Positions 29,153-38,679 of a DNA stretch of 64,000 nt are shown here, piece after piece. The first letter of the stretch is position 1. Each line of letters begins with the position of its first letter. A program made the translations under genes and the position numbers. The stretch spans positions 1,116,001 to 1,180,000 of the forward strand of contig JAXLTY010000001.1 in NCBI GenBank assembly GCA_046329815.1, given 5' to 3'. The DNA comes from JADJSS01 sp046329815 (lineage in GTDB: Bacteria; Bacteroidota; Bacteroidia; Chitinophagales; JADIYW01). A model generated the notes under the pieces. It made no database searches. It saw only the letters and a list, made by a program, of their open reading frames with translations, and was not told where the DNA came from.

Positions 29153-29442
29153 AGAAAGAAGTAGTTATTTTACCGAAAGCAGAAATTTCTTTACAATCAA
29201 TATTAGATTATTTATTAGCAGAATGGTCAATTCAAGTTCACAATGATTTTTTACAAGAAATCGAAAAAATTGCAGAACAAATCAGTCTGTTTCCAAAATC
29301 ATTTCCAATTTTTCATCAACAAAATATTAGAAGAGCGATCATAAATAAACACATCGTTTTATTTTTTGTAGAGAAAAATGAAGTTATAGAAATTTTGTTG
29401 TTTTGGAATATGAAACAACATCCTAAAAAATTAAAACTATAA
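29149..29442 (+). CDS. RelE/ParE family toxin
   Basis: 97 residues with the RelE/ParE fold pattern: VVILPKAEISLQSILDYL at the start, a helix with EIEKIAEQISLFPKSFP, and terminal strands RRAIINKHIVLFFVEKNEVIEILLFW. Members inhibit gyrase (ParE) or cleave mRNA on the ribosome (RelE); which one cannot be told here. It is coupled to the antitoxin by a 4-bp overlap. Confidence 0.85.
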   Translation: MKKEVVILPKAEISLQSILDYLLAEWSIQVHNDFLQEIEKIAEQISLFPKSFPIFHQQNIRRAIINKHIVLFFVEKNEVIEILLFWNMKQHPKKLKL

Positions 29443-29453
29443 TTTTCAAATTA

Positions 29454-31091
29454 GTGAAACTTTCCATCGTCATTGTCAACTATAATGTGCGCTATTTTTT
29501 AGAGCAATGTTTGCATGCAGTAAATCGGTCGGTTTGCCATTTTGAGTATGATATTTTTGTAGTCGATAATAATTCTTTGGATGATTCGCTGCACATGTTG
29601 CGCGATAAATTTCCACAAGTAAAACTGATCGCGAATACGGAAAATGTTGGCTTCTCAAAAGCAAATAATCAAGCGATAAAAGTGAGCGATGCTGAATATG
29701 TTTTGCTGTTGAATCCTGATACAATTATACAGGAAGATACCTTGCAAAAATGTATTGACAAAATGGATGAAAATACAGCAATTGCCGGTCTTGGCGTGAA
29801 GATGGTAGATGGCGCAGGCAATTTCTTACCCGAATCGAAACGCGGTTTTCCATCGCCGTTAGCAGCTTTTGCAAAAATGAGCGGCTTGTCAAAGATTTTT
29901 CCTAAATCTAAAACATTTGGTCAATATCATTTAACGTATTTAGATAATAATAAAAATCACGAAATTGAAGTGTTGTCAGGCGCTTTTATGTTATTGCGTA
30001 AAAGTGTTTTAGATAAAATCGGTTTGCTCGACGAAGATTATTTTATGTATGGTGAAGACATTGATTTGTCGTACAGAATGATAAAAGCAGGTTTCAAAAA
30101 TTATTATTTAGCAGACACGTCAATTATTCATTTCAAAGGCGAAAGCACGAAAAAAGGCAGCTTGAATTATATCAAAGTTTTTTACAACGCGATGCTTATC
30201 TTTTCTAACAAACACATTGGCGGAACAAAAGGCAAAGTGTTGAATTGGCTGCTGCAATTCGCTATTTTTTTTCGTGCATTTTTAGCCGTTTTCCAATCTT
30301 TTTTTGCCGGATTGTTCTTTCCGATTTTAGACGCGGCACTAACGCTCGCCGGAATTTATCTAAGCAAAGAATTATTCGAAAATATTATTCGGGCGCAATA
30401 CCGGACACATTATCCAAAAGAATTTTTCCTTGTAAATACACCTGTTTACATAGCGATTTGGATTTTTTCATTATGGTTTTTTGGCGTTTATAAAACTAAA
30501 AACAAGTGGCGACAATTGTTAGTTGGCTTAACGGTTGGTGTGTTATTAATTGCGATTGTTTATTCCTTTTTTCCGTTATCGCTGCGATTTTCGCGTGGTA
30601 TCATTTTGTCTGTGTTTTTACATAACATTATTATTTTGTCGCTTTACAGAATGGTTTTATATTCGATCAACGGCACATTACATTCTTATATAAAATCTGA
30701 AAAAAAATACGTTATTATTAGCAGCGAAAATGAAGCAAATAATATTTCTGCTCAACTGAAAAATGCAGATCTTAAACGACAATATCTTGGATTTATTTCT
30801 ATCAAAAATGGCATCAAAAATAATAAGAATCTCGGCTCGATTGAAAACCTGAAAGATATTTTAGATGCATACAAACCGAATGAAATTTTATTTTCTACTG
30901 AAGATTTAAGTATGCAGTTTATTATCGAAACCATGTCAAAAATTGAACAACCTATTGAATACAAGTTGGTTTCCAAAAACAACACCATCATAAGTAGTAA
31001 CTCCAAAAATGCTGCAGGCGAAATCTACACGTTAGACATCGATATTTCTGCTAAAAAATCTCTGCTGGACAAGATCAGAGATTGGGTTTAG
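29454..31091 (+). CDS. Family 2 glycosyltransferase fused to membrane segments and a Rossmann-like domain
   Basis: 545 residues from a GTG start. Residues 1-~265 are a GT2 domain of the rhamnosyltransferase type (SIVIVNYNV, VVDNNSLDDS, LLNPDT, and GEDIDLSYRM). It is followed by about four to five transmembrane helices (~265-405). The last ~140 residues start KYVIISSENEANNISAQL and resemble the nucleotide/CoA-binding N-terminal domain seen in polyprenyl-phosphate glycosylphosphotransferases and CapD-like epimerases (GFISIKNGIKNNKNLGSIENL). Free GT2 enzymes are usually ~300 residues, so this is a fusion. Likely role: surface polysaccharide synthesis at the inner membrane. Confidence 0.8.
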   Translation: MKLSIVIVNYNVRYFLEQCLHAVNRSVCHFEYDIFVVDNNSLDDSLHMLRDKFPQVKLIANTENVGFSKANNQAIKVSDAEYVLLLNPDTIIQEDTLQKCIDKMDENTAIAGLGVKMVDGAGNFLPESKRGFPSPLAAFAKMSGLSKIFPKSKTFGQYHLTYLDNNKNHEIEVLSGAFMLLRKSVLDKIGLLDEDYFMYGEDIDLSYRMIKAGFKNYYLADTSIIHFKGESTKKGSLNYIKVFYNAMLIFSNKHIGGTKGKVLNWLLQFAIFFRAFLAVFQSFFAGLFFPILDAALTLAGIYLSKELFENIIRAQYRTHYPKEFFLVNTPVYIAIWIFSLWFFGVYKTKNKWRQLLVGLTVGVLLIAIVYSFFPLSLRFSRGIILSVFLHNIIILSLYRMVLYSINGTLHSYIKSEKKYVIISSENEANNISAQLKNADLKRQYLGFISIKNGIKNNKNLGSIENLKDILDAYKPNEILFSTEDLSMQFIIETMSKIEQPIEYKLVSKNNTIISSNSKNAAGEIYTLDIDISAKKSLLDKIRDWV

Positions 31092-31140
31092 TTAAATAAA
31101 TTTACTAAAACGTCAATTTTTTTTAGGCATAAAATTTGCC

Positions 31141-31148
31141 TATATTTG
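31141..31148 (+). promoter_or_regulatory. -7 promoter element for the thioredoxin-like gene
   Basis: TATATTTG, with a T-tract about 17-20 nt upstream as possible -33 region, 16 nt before the ATG. Confidence 0.55.
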
Positions 31149-31164
31149 TTCATCAAAATCTAAT

Positions 31165-31728
31165 ATGCAAAAGATAATTCTACTTTTAAGTATCGCTTTT
31201 TTTTCTTTTTTGAATGCAAATGCGCAAATGCCTGCTATTGGCACCAAAGCAACCGAATTGGCTTATAAAGATCCGGATGGAAATGTCATCGCGCTTTCTT
31301 CACTGAAAGGCTATGTCGTGCTGATCGATTTCTGGGCTTCGTGGTGCGGACCTTGTCGCAGAAATAATCCTGGTGTTGTTGCTCTTTACAATAAATACCA
31401 AGGCAAAAAATGGAATAACGGTATCAAAGGTTTTACGGTTTACAGCGTTTCTTTAGACCAAAATGCTACTGCGTGGAAAAATGCGATCCAGCAAGATGGT
31501 TTAGTTTGGAAATATCACGTTTCCGATCTTGGCGGCTGGAGTTCTGAAGGCGCAGCTAAATACGGTATCCGTTCTATTCCGCAAACAGTTTTGGTGGACG
31601 AAACCGGCTATGTAATTGCTATTAATCCGGATCATAATTTAATCGAACAACAATTAAACAAACGATTAAAAGCGGCTACAACTACTAAAAAAACAACTAC
31701 AAAGAAAACTTCTTCCAAAAAGAAGTAA
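31165..31728 (+). CDS. Exported TlpA-like thioredoxin fold protein
   Basis: 187 residues with a signal peptide (1-20, ending NANA). The TlpA/ResA-type site WASWCGPC has Cys61 and Cys64, followed by a typical insertion (VYSVSLDQNATAWKNAIQQDGL) and the cis-Pro region SIPQTVLVD. The C-terminus is an unusual Thr/Lys/Ser-only tail of ~17 residues. Likely role: disulfide reduction or peroxide/thiol chemistry in the periplasm. Ends with a hairpin terminator. Confidence 0.9.
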   Translation: MQKIILLLSIAFFSFLNANAQMPAIGTKATELAYKDPDGNVIALSSLKGYVVLIDFWASWCGPCRRNNPGVVALYNKYQGKKWNNGIKGFTVYSVSLDQNATAWKNAIQQDGLVWKYHVSDLGGWSSEGAAKYGIRSIPQTVLVDETGYVIAINPDHNLIEQQLNKRLKAATTTKKTTTKKTSSKKK

Positions 31729-31750
31729 AGTAGCGTGTCAAAATGTCTTA

Positions 31751-31787
31751 AAAAATCCTTTGGCAAACAATTTGTCAAAGGATTTTT
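31751..31787 (+). terminator. Terminator after the thioredoxin-like gene
   Basis: Stem AAAAATCCTTTG/CAAAGGATTTTT with an inner CAAA/TTTG pair, then TTAAA. It lies 22 bp after the stop and just before grpE. Confidence 0.85.
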
Positions 31788-31799
31788 AAATTCTATACA

Positions 31800-32372
31800 A
31801 TGATAGATGCAAATGAGCCGTTATCGGATACAATCAAAGATGAAACAACAACAGAACAAGCACAAACACAGTCAGAAAGTCAGCAAAATGAACCTGCTGA
31901 ACAAAATGCGGAGACAGAAATAGACGAATTGTCGGTGCTGAAAAATGAAATTACTGACCAAAAAGACAAATTCATGCGTCTTTTGGCTGAATTTGATAAT
32001 TTTAAAAAACGCAGCGCAAAAGAACGAATCGAATTATATAAAACGGCAGGACAAGAGATTATTAAAGAATTATTGCCTGTTTTGGATGATTTCCAACGCG
32101 CCGACAAAGCATATGCAGCAGATAGCAACGCGGAAAATTATGCAAACGGTGTAAAGTTAATCCAGGAAAAACTGCAAAAAACCTTGCAAAACAAAGGTTT
32201 GAAAATCATTGAAAGCATCGGACAGGATTTCAATATTGAACAGCATGAAGCGATTGCAGAAGTGCCTGCGCCAAACGAAGAGCAAAAAGGAAAAGTGCTG
32301 GACGAAGTAGAAAGCGGTTATACTTTAAATGACACAATCATTCGCTACGCAAAAGTGGTAGTTGGAAAATAA
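31800..32372 (+). CDS. grpE: Nucleotide exchange factor GrpE
   Basis: 190 residues. A long acidic, Gln-rich N-terminus, a coiled coil, then the GrpE signature region (RLLAEFDNFKKRSAKERIELY, NGVKLIQEKL ... VLDEVESGYTLNDTIIRYAKVVV). It releases ADP from DnaK. It is followed 7 bp later by dnaJ; dnaK is elsewhere. No HrcA/CIRCE-type inverted repeat seen upstream; the thioredoxin terminator lies only 12 bp before the ATG, so the promoter must overlap that hairpin or transcription reads through. Confidence 0.96.
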   Translation: MIDANEPLSDTIKDETTTEQAQTQSESQQNEPAEQNAETEIDELSVLKNEITDQKDKFMRLLAEFDNFKKRSAKERIELYKTAGQEIIKELLPVLDDFQRADKAYAADSNAENYANGVKLIQEKLQKTLQNKGLKIIESIGQDFNIEQHEAIAEVPAPNEEQKGKVLDEVESGYTLNDTIIRYAKVVVGK

Positions 32373-32379
32373 ATAAACA

Positions 32380-33528
32380 ATGGCAAAAAGAGATTACTAC
32401 GAAGTATTAGGCGTTGCAAAAACTGCATCTGCTGATGAAATAAAAAAAGCGTACAGGAAATTAGCTTTACAATACCATCCGGACAGAAATCCTGGCGATA
32501 AGGCATCGGAAGAAAAATTTAAAGAAGCTGCAGAAGCGTATGACGTTTTAAGCAACGACAACAAAAAAGCAAATTACGACAGATTTGGCCATCAAGGTGC
32601 AGCAGGTGGTTTTGGTGGCGGTGGTGCAGGCATGAACATGGATGATATCTTTTCTAATTTCGGCGATATTTTTGGTGGCGACGGAAGTCCGTTTGAATCT
32701 TTCTTTGGTGGACAAAGAGGAAGAAGTCAGCGCGGGCAAGGACAACGCGGCAGCAATTTACGCGTAAAAGTAAAATTAGATTTGGAAGAAATTGCCAATG
32801 GCGCTCAAAAGAAGATAAAAGTAAAGAAACACGTTACCTGTGATACTTGCAGTGGCATCGGTGCTAAAGACAGCAATTCTTATCAAACATGTAATACATG
32901 CAACGGAAGTGGCGTGGTTCGCAAAGTAACATCTACTTTTTTAGGGCAAATGCAAACTACAGGTACTTGTCCGACTTGCGAAGGCGAAGGAAAAATTATC
33001 ACCAATAAATGCACTAAATGTCGTGGCGAAGGACGTATTTACGGTGAAGAGATTGTAACCATTGATATTCCGGCTGGTGTTACAGAAGGTATCCAGTTGT
33101 CGATGAATGGCAAAGGAAATGCAGGCGTTCGTGGCGGTTATGCCGGCGATTTACTAATAAATATTGAAGAAACACCACATCCTGAATTGAAACGCGAAGA
33201 CAATAACGTTATATATAAATTGGTATTGAACTTTTCAGATGTTTGTTTAGGCACTCAGGCAGAAGTTCCGACCATTGGAGGCACTGCTAAAATAAAAATT
33301 CCAAAAGGTACGCAAAGCGGCAAATTATTCAAATTACAAGGCAAAGGAATTCCAAGTTTACAAGGTTACGGCAAAGGCGACCAGATTGTAGAAGTACAGG
33401 TCTTTACACCACAGGATTTAACGAGTGACGAAGAAGCATTGTTACATAAAATGGAAAAAAGCAGCAACTTCAATCCAAATAAACAAAAAGAAAAAAACAA
33501 AGGATTTTTCGATAAGTTTTTCCATTAA
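32380..33528 (+). CDS. dnaJ: Chaperone DnaJ
   Basis: 382 residues with J-domain (HPD at ~33-35 in YHPDRN), Gly/Phe-rich linker, the four zinc-finger repeats CDTCSGIG, CNTCNGSG, CPTCEGEG and CTKCRGEG, and the C-terminal substrate-binding domains. Hsp40 cochaperone of DnaK. It is cotranscribed with grpE. Confidence 0.97.
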   Translation: MAKRDYYEVLGVAKTASADEIKKAYRKLALQYHPDRNPGDKASEEKFKEAAEAYDVLSNDNKKANYDRFGHQGAAGGFGGGGAGMNMDDIFSNFGDIFGGDGSPFESFFGGQRGRSQRGQGQRGSNLRVKVKLDLEEIANGAQKKIKVKKHVTCDTCSGIGAKDSNSYQTCNTCNGSGVVRKVTSTFLGQMQTTGTCPTCEGEGKIITNKCTKCRGEGRIYGEEIVTIDIPAGVTEGIQLSMNGKGNAGVRGGYAGDLLINIEETPHPELKREDNNVIYKLVLNFSDVCLGTQAEVPTIGGTAKIKIPKGTQSGKLFKLQGKGIPSLQGYGKGDQIVEVQVFTPQDLTSDEEALLHKMEKSSNFNPNKQKEKNKGFFDKFFH

Positions 33529-33537
33529 GAAGAGATT

Positions 33538-34059
33538 TTATTTATTGCAACTTCTTAAGATCATTTCCTTATTCAGAAAACCCATTGTGTTTCTGCGCAA
33601 TTCATTTTTCAATCCTCTTGGATTCAATTTTTTAATCTTTTCGAAATAAAAGAGAGCATCGTCGCATTTTCCCAATAGCAGACACATCATAATAACATTG
33701 CTATAACTCCATGCTGTAATTTTGTAAGGTTTAAAGGAGGCATCTTTCAAACTATATGCTAAACATTTTTTATAACATTCATTTTTTATAGTTGAATCTT
33801 TACAACTCAAATAATAATATTGCATCGCTAAATCATGATAAGCAAGTTCGCAATCTGGATGAAGTTTAATCCATTTTTCGATTTTTATAATATTGTCTTT
33901 CGCTTCAGATATTGTAGGCGAAATTCCACAGCCAATACCTTGTAAATGGATTTTTAATGAATCTTCGTATTTTTTATTAGAAATCAATAATTTCTTCTTA
34001 TTCGATGAGAAAGTATTAACAAAACAGATGCAAAAAACTATAAAATAGGTTAATTTCAT
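33538..34059 (-). CDS. Exported small TPR-like protein, unknown function
   Basis: 173 residues with an N-terminal hydrophobic stretch (signal peptide ~1-18). The rest is helical, with pairs such as CELAYHDLAMQYYYLSCKD and KCDDALFYFEKIKKLNPRG, which fit one or two TPR units. Seven cysteines in the mature part suggest disulfides. No family recognised. Convergent with dnaJ, 9 bp apart. Confidence 0.65.
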   Translation of the reverse strand: MKLTYFIVFCICFVNTFSSNKKKLLISNKKYEDSLKIHLQGIGCGISPTISEAKDNIIKIEKWIKLHPDCELAYHDLAMQYYYLSCKDSTIKNECYKKCLAYSLKDASFKPYKITAWSYSNVIMMCLLLGKCDDALFYFEKIKKLNPRGLKNELRRNTMGFLNKEMILRSCNK

Positions 34060-34164
34060 TCGATTGTTTTTAATTAAGCAAAGTTCGTAAAATAATCATT
34101 TTAAGGGTTCTCAAGTTTTTGTTTTTTATTTACAATTCCAATATAAATAAATAATATTCATTCT

Positions 34165-34710
34165 ATGTCATTCAACGATAAATATATTTTCCAATCAGAA
34201 CGATTAGGTTTTCGAAATTGGATAAATGCTGATATTGAAAAAATGGCTAAAATCAATGCAGATGTTGATGTAATGCGTTTTTTTCCTAGCACTCAAACGC
34301 CGGAACAAACTGAACAATTTATCAAAAGAATGCAAAAGTCATTTGCAGAAAGTGGGTTTTGTTATTTTGCGGTAGATTCATTACAAAATCAAGAACTGAT
34401 TGGTTTTATCGGATTAGCAGAACAGAAATTTGAAGCAGATTTTACACCATGTATTGATATTGGCTGGCGTTTATCAAAGGCAAACTGGAATAAAGGATTT
34501 GCTACAGAAGGCGCTAAAAGATGCCTGGATTTTGCTTTCAGAGACTTGCATTTAGAAAAGGTAATGGCTATGGCGCCGCAAATCAATTTACCATCTATAA
34601 ACGTAATGCAAAAAATCGGAATGAAAAGAGTTTTAACTTTTTATAATCATCCATATTTACAAGCAGATGAACGCCTGAAACCTTGTGAGTTGTATGAAAT
34701 ATCCAAATAA
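34165..34710 (+). CDS. GNAT family N-acetyltransferase (RimJ/RimL-like)
   Basis: 181 residues. The start SERLGFRNWINADIEKMAKIN and the acetyl-CoA-binding segment GWRLSKANWNKGFATEGAKR followed by NLPSINVMQKIGMKR are typical for RimJ/RimL-type enzymes. It acetylates an amine on a protein or small molecule; substrate unknown. Confidence 0.88.
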   Translation: MSFNDKYIFQSERLGFRNWINADIEKMAKINADVDVMRFFPSTQTPEQTEQFIKRMQKSFAESGFCYFAVDSLQNQELIGFIGLAEQKFEADFTPCIDIGWRLSKANWNKGFATEGAKRCLDFAFRDLHLEKVMAMAPQINLPSINVMQKIGMKRVLTFYNHPYLQADERLKPCELYEISK

Positions 34711-34787
34711 AAATGTTTTTTTATAAAATTGAACTAATTTCGTAGAATTATATGTTGTTGTAAATTCAGAACTCATAATTTTTCTTA

Positions 34788-35693
34788 ATGGCTTTACTCG
34801 AAATAAAAAATATTTCAAAATCGTTTCAGAATAATTTAGCGTTACAAAATGTTTCGCTCAATATTTTACCAAATAAAATTTATGGTTTGCTTGGTCCAAA
34901 CGGCGCCGGAAAAACAACGCTGATCCGCAATATCACACAAATATTTTATCCGGATTCCGGTGAAATTTTATTCAATGGTGAAAAATTACAACCAAAACAC
35001 AGCAATCAAATTGGTTACATGCCTGAAGAACGCGGCATGTATAAAAAAATGAAAGTTGGCGAACAATTAATTTACTTTGCTAGACTAAGAAATTTTACAA
35101 AAAGAGAAGCAGAAGAAAAGATTGATTTCTGGTTGAAAAAATTAAACATTGAAAGCTGGCGTGATAAGAATATTGAAGATCTTTCTAAAGGCATGCAACA
35201 AAAAGTACAATTCGTAGCCACTATTCTGCATGAACCGAAGTTACTGATTTTGGATGAACCGTTTTCCGGTTTGGATCCGATTGCAGCCGAGCAGATCAAG
35301 AATGAAATTATTGAACTGAATCAGAAAGGAACGACCATTATTTTTTCTACGCATCGCATGGAAAATATTGAAGAAATGTGTGAAGATATTTTTTTGATCA
35401 ATAAAGGAAAAATTATTTTGGACGGTAATATTCAGCAAATCAAACAAGACTTCAAACAGCATTTATACAAAATAGTAACGGTTGAGAATTTGGCAGTAAC
35501 GGAAAAAATACAAGATTCTATTTCTATACAAAAACAGGTAAATAACGAACTCATCATTCAACTGAAAGAAAATCAAAAACCGAATAATGTGTTGCGCATT
35601 TTGCTGGATAACGCAATAGAAATAAACAGCATGACAGAAATTTTGCCAACCGTTGGCGAAATTTTTATTCAAAAAGTAAATGAAGTAAAGTAG
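34788..35693 (+). CDS. ABC-2 type exporter, ATP-binding protein
   Basis: 301 residues. Walker A GPNGAGKTTL at ~36-45, signature LSKGMQQKV, Walker B LLILDEPFSGLDP and switch His in STHRMENIEEM. The C-terminal ~80 residues form the extra domain typical of NatA/EcsA-like subunits. It pairs with the permease 69 bp downstream. Substrate unknown; NatAB-like systems export sodium or drugs. Confidence 0.93.
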   Translation: MALLEIKNISKSFQNNLALQNVSLNILPNKIYGLLGPNGAGKTTLIRNITQIFYPDSGEILFNGEKLQPKHSNQIGYMPEERGMYKKMKVGEQLIYFARLRNFTKREAEEKIDFWLKKLNIESWRDKNIEDLSKGMQQKVQFVATILHEPKLLILDEPFSGLDPIAAEQIKNEIIELNQKGTTIIFSTHRMENIEEMCEDIFLINKGKIILDGNIQQIKQDFKQHLYKIVTVENLAVTEKIQDSISIQKQVNNELIIQLKENQKPNNVLRILLDNAIEINSMTEILPTVGEIFIQKVNEVK

Positions 35694-35730
35694 AAAAGAT
35701 AATAGTTATAAGTTATAAGGAAAACTTTTA

Positions 35731-35746
35731 ACCTATAACGTATAAC
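35731..35746. repeat. 16-mer shared with the leader at 5999-6014
   Basis: ACCTATAACGTATAAC, an exact copy of the one in front of the O-methyltransferase gene, again close (16 nt) to a start codon. Confidence 0.6.
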
Positions 35747-35762
35747 AAATAACTTTAACATT

Positions 35763-37064
35763 ATGCAAAAGATCTGGTACATCATCCAACGTGAATATTT
35801 ATCAAGAGTGCGTAAAAGGTCATTCATCCTGATTACGCTGTTACTGCCTGTTTTAGTGGGTGTTTTCACCGTTGCTATGGTAAAGATCGCAACCAGTGCC
35901 GGCGAAAAATTGGAAATAGCTGTTTTAGATGAGTCGCACTTATTTCAGGATAAATTTCGTGGCCTGGATGTTGGCGAAACATTGCGTTTCGACTATTTAT
36001 TAGATACTACGTTAACCTACGAAAAACTAAAAAAAAGCTATGCTAAAAAATACGATGCTTTTTTATACATACCAAAAATTGATCTCGAAAAACCAATTGG
36101 TATCACCTATTATTCGGCAAGTGAATTAGGGGCAATTACACAAAATCGCATTGAAACGGCGATCACAGAAGAAGTGAGAAAACGCGTGTTGGAAAGTAAA
36201 AATTACGATGTCGATATCATCGATAAATTGGATAAAGATATTACACTGAATAAGATCATTAACGATGAAAAAAAACAAGGCAGCACGGATATTTCATCGC
36301 TAATTGGTTATTTAAGTGGAATGCTGATCTATATATTCTTAGTAGTGTATGGTGCCATGGTCATGCGTGGCGTTACAGAAGAAAAAACGAACCGTATTAT
36401 CGAAGTATTGATCACAACAGTGAAACCATTTCAGTTAATGATTGGAAAAATAATCGGAATTGGCGCAGTTGGATTGACGCAGTTTATACTTTGGGCTGTA
36501 CTGACAATGATTGTGCAAGTTGGTTTACAATTGTTTTATGGCAATGAAATAATGGCTATGCAGGCATTAAATGACAGCCATCAGGTTGCACAAATGTCTG
36601 AAGCAAAACAAATAGCATTTAATTTAACAACGGCATTGGCAGACTTGGATATTCCGAGAATAATTTTCAGTTTTATTTTTTATTTTATTTTTGGCTACTT
36701 GTTTTATGCTGCGCAGTTTGCCGCTGTTGGTGCCGCTGTTAATGAAGACAGTGAAGTGCAGTCGTTTATGTTGCCGATAACTATGCCGATTATTATTTCT
36801 ATATTTTTAATGTCAATTACAATACAACAACCTTCATCAGCAACTGCGGTCTGGAGTTCGATGATTCCGTTTTCATCATCGATAATTATGATGGCACGCA
36901 TACCATTTCACGTTGCCTGGTGGCAGCAGTTGCTATCGATGTTTATACTGATCGTTTCTTCTTTCGGTATGATCTATCTTGCTGCAAAAATTTATAGAAT
37001 CGGAATTCTAACGCAAGGCAAAAAAATCACCTTCAAAGAAATCGGTAAATGGATTTTTTATTAA
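35763..37064 (+). CDS. ABC-2 type exporter permease (NatB-like)
   Basis: 433 residues. One N-terminal helix (~22-42), a large extracytoplasmic domain (~45-180), then about five transmembrane helices. The motif VMRGVTEEKTNRIIEVLITTVKP is the ABC-2 signature. Forms the membrane part with the upstream ATPase. Confidence 0.92.
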   Translation: MQKIWYIIQREYLSRVRKRSFILITLLLPVLVGVFTVAMVKIATSAGEKLEIAVLDESHLFQDKFRGLDVGETLRFDYLLDTTLTYEKLKKSYAKKYDAFLYIPKIDLEKPIGITYYSASELGAITQNRIETAITEEVRKRVLESKNYDVDIIDKLDKDITLNKIINDEKKQGSTDISSLIGYLSGMLIYIFLVVYGAMVMRGVTEEKTNRIIEVLITTVKPFQLMIGKIIGIGAVGLTQFILWAVLTMIVQVGLQLFYGNEIMAMQALNDSHQVAQMSEAKQIAFNLTTALADLDIPRIIFSFIFYFIFGYLFYAAQFAAVGAAVNEDSEVQSFMLPITMPIIISIFLMSITIQQPSSATAVWSSMIPFSSSIIMMARIPFHVAWWQQLLSMFILIVSSFGMIYLAAKIYRIGILTQGKKITFKEIGKWIFY

Positions 37065-37164
37065 GGTCATATATATTAATATTTTAAAAAGCAGCAGATA
37101 AGATTATTTAATATTCTTCTGAAAAATCTTGTTACTTATTACTGACAACTTATTACTATTTCCT

Positions 37165-37172
37165 TATCTTTG
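37165..37172 (+). promoter_or_regulatory. -7 promoter element abutting guaB
   Basis: TATCTTTG ends 3 nt before the ATG at 37176. The next in-frame ATG is far inside the conserved protein, so a leaderless mRNA is the simplest reading. Confidence 0.5.
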
Positions 37173-37175
37173 CAC

Positions 37176-38663
37176 ATGGAAACACTATCTCACTTTTCAT
37201 CAACCAACAAATTCGCAGGCGACGGCTTAACATTCGATGACGTATTGTTATTACCTGCTTTTTCTCAAATCTTACCAAGAGAAACACAACTACAGACAAA
37301 AGTCACACACAACATCACGATCAATATTCCGATCTTATCGGCAGCGATGGATACTGTTACAGAAGCCAACTTAGCAATTGCATTAGCGCGCGAAGGTGGA
37401 ATTGGTGTGCTGCATAAGAATATGTCAATTGACGCACAGGCACAGGAAGTGCGTAGAGTTAAGCGTTCGGAAAGCGGTTTGATTACTGATCCGATTACAT
37501 TACAGCCAAATAAACAAGTAGCTGAAGCTTTTAAAATCATGTCGGAAAATAAAATCGGCGGCATTCCTATTACAGATGATAATGGTTATTTAGTAGGAAT
37601 TTTAACGAACCGAGACCTACGTTTTTGCAAAGACAAATCAATGCTGATTCAGGATTTGATGACGAAAGAAAAACTCTATACAGCAAAAGAAGGAACCACC
37701 TTAAAACAGGCAGAAGATATTTTACATGAATTTAGAATTGAAAAACTACCGATCGTTGACAAGAACAATAAATTAGTTGGTTTGATAACGTATAAAGACA
37801 TTTTGAAAGTACGCAACTATCCGAATTCTTGCAAAGATGATTCAGGCAGATTGCGCGTAGCTGCGGCAGTTGGTGTTACGGCTGATATGATGCAGCGCAT
37901 CGAAGCACTCGTTCAGGTTGGCGTTGATTTTATTTGTATCGACACGGCGCACGGACATTCACATGGTGTTTTATCATCCATAAAAAATGCAAAACAAACC
38001 TTCAAATATTTAGACATTGTTGGCGGAAATATCGCAACAGGCGCAGCAGCTTTAGCATTAAAAGAAGCAGGCGTTGATGCCGTGAAAGTGGGCGTTGGAC
38101 CAGGTTCTATTTGCACTACGCGTGTCGTGGCCGGCGTTGGTGTTCCGCAGCTAAGTGCTATTTACGAAGCAGCCGTTGCATTAAAAAACACAGGCGTTCC
38201 GATAATCGGCGATGGTGGCATTCGCTACACCGGCGATATGGTGAAAGCACTGGCAGCAGGCGCAAATACAATAATGGCTGGCTCTTTATTTGCAGGCACC
38301 GAAGAAAGTCCTGGTAAAACAGTGATTTTTGAAGGTAGAAAATTCAAAACCTACCGCGGAATGGGTAGTTTGGAGGCCATGCAGGAAGGCAGCAAAGACC
38401 GTTATTTTCAGGATGTGGAAGAAGATATTAAAAAGCTGGTTCCGGAAGGAATTGTTGGCCGCGTGCCATATAAAGGAACATTGAGCGAAGTGGTTTACCA
38501 GTTTGTGGGTGGTTTGCGTGCAGGTATGGGTTACTGCGGCGCGAAAGATATTCCAACCTTACAGGAACAGGCACAATTCGTAAAAATTACACAAGCCGGC
38601 GTCAACGAAAGCCATCCGCATGATGTAACCATTACCAACGAAGCGCCAAATTATAGCAGATAA
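37176..38663 (+). CDS. guaB: IMP dehydrogenase
   Basis: 495 residues from the ATG; a TTG two codons upstream is in frame but overlaps the promoter element. It has the LTFDDVLLLPA start, two CBS domains (~103-213), the catalytic loop GPGSICTTR with Cys313, and the flap region RKFKTYRGMGSLEAM. Converts IMP to XMP with NAD+, the first step to guanine nucleotides. Downstream 16 bp is an EEP-family gene. Confidence 0.96.
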   Translation: METLSHFSSTNKFAGDGLTFDDVLLLPAFSQILPRETQLQTKVTHNITINIPILSAAMDTVTEANLAIALAREGGIGVLHKNMSIDAQAQEVRRVKRSESGLITDPITLQPNKQVAEAFKIMSENKIGGIPITDDNGYLVGILTNRDLRFCKDKSMLIQDLMTKEKLYTAKEGTTLKQAEDILHEFRIEKLPIVDKNNKLVGLITYKDILKVRNYPNSCKDDSGRLRVAAAVGVTADMMQRIEALVQVGVDFICIDTAHGHSHGVLSSIKNAKQTFKYLDIVGGNIATGAAALALKEAGVDAVKVGVGPGSICTTRVVAGVGVPQLSAIYEAAVALKNTGVPIIGDGGIRYTGDMVKALAAGANTIMAGSLFAGTEESPGKTVIFEGRKFKTYRGMGSLEAMQEGSKDRYFQDVEEDIKKLVPEGIVGRVPYKGTLSEVVYQFVGGLRAGMGYCGAKDIPTLQEQAQFVKITQAGVNESHPHDVTITNEAPNYSR

Positions 38664-38679
38664 TTCTTCAATCGACAGC

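Noticed and set aside
37081..37175. Guanine/purine riboswitch before guaB
   Set aside because: The promoter element lies only 3 nt before the ATG, leaving no leader for an aptamer.
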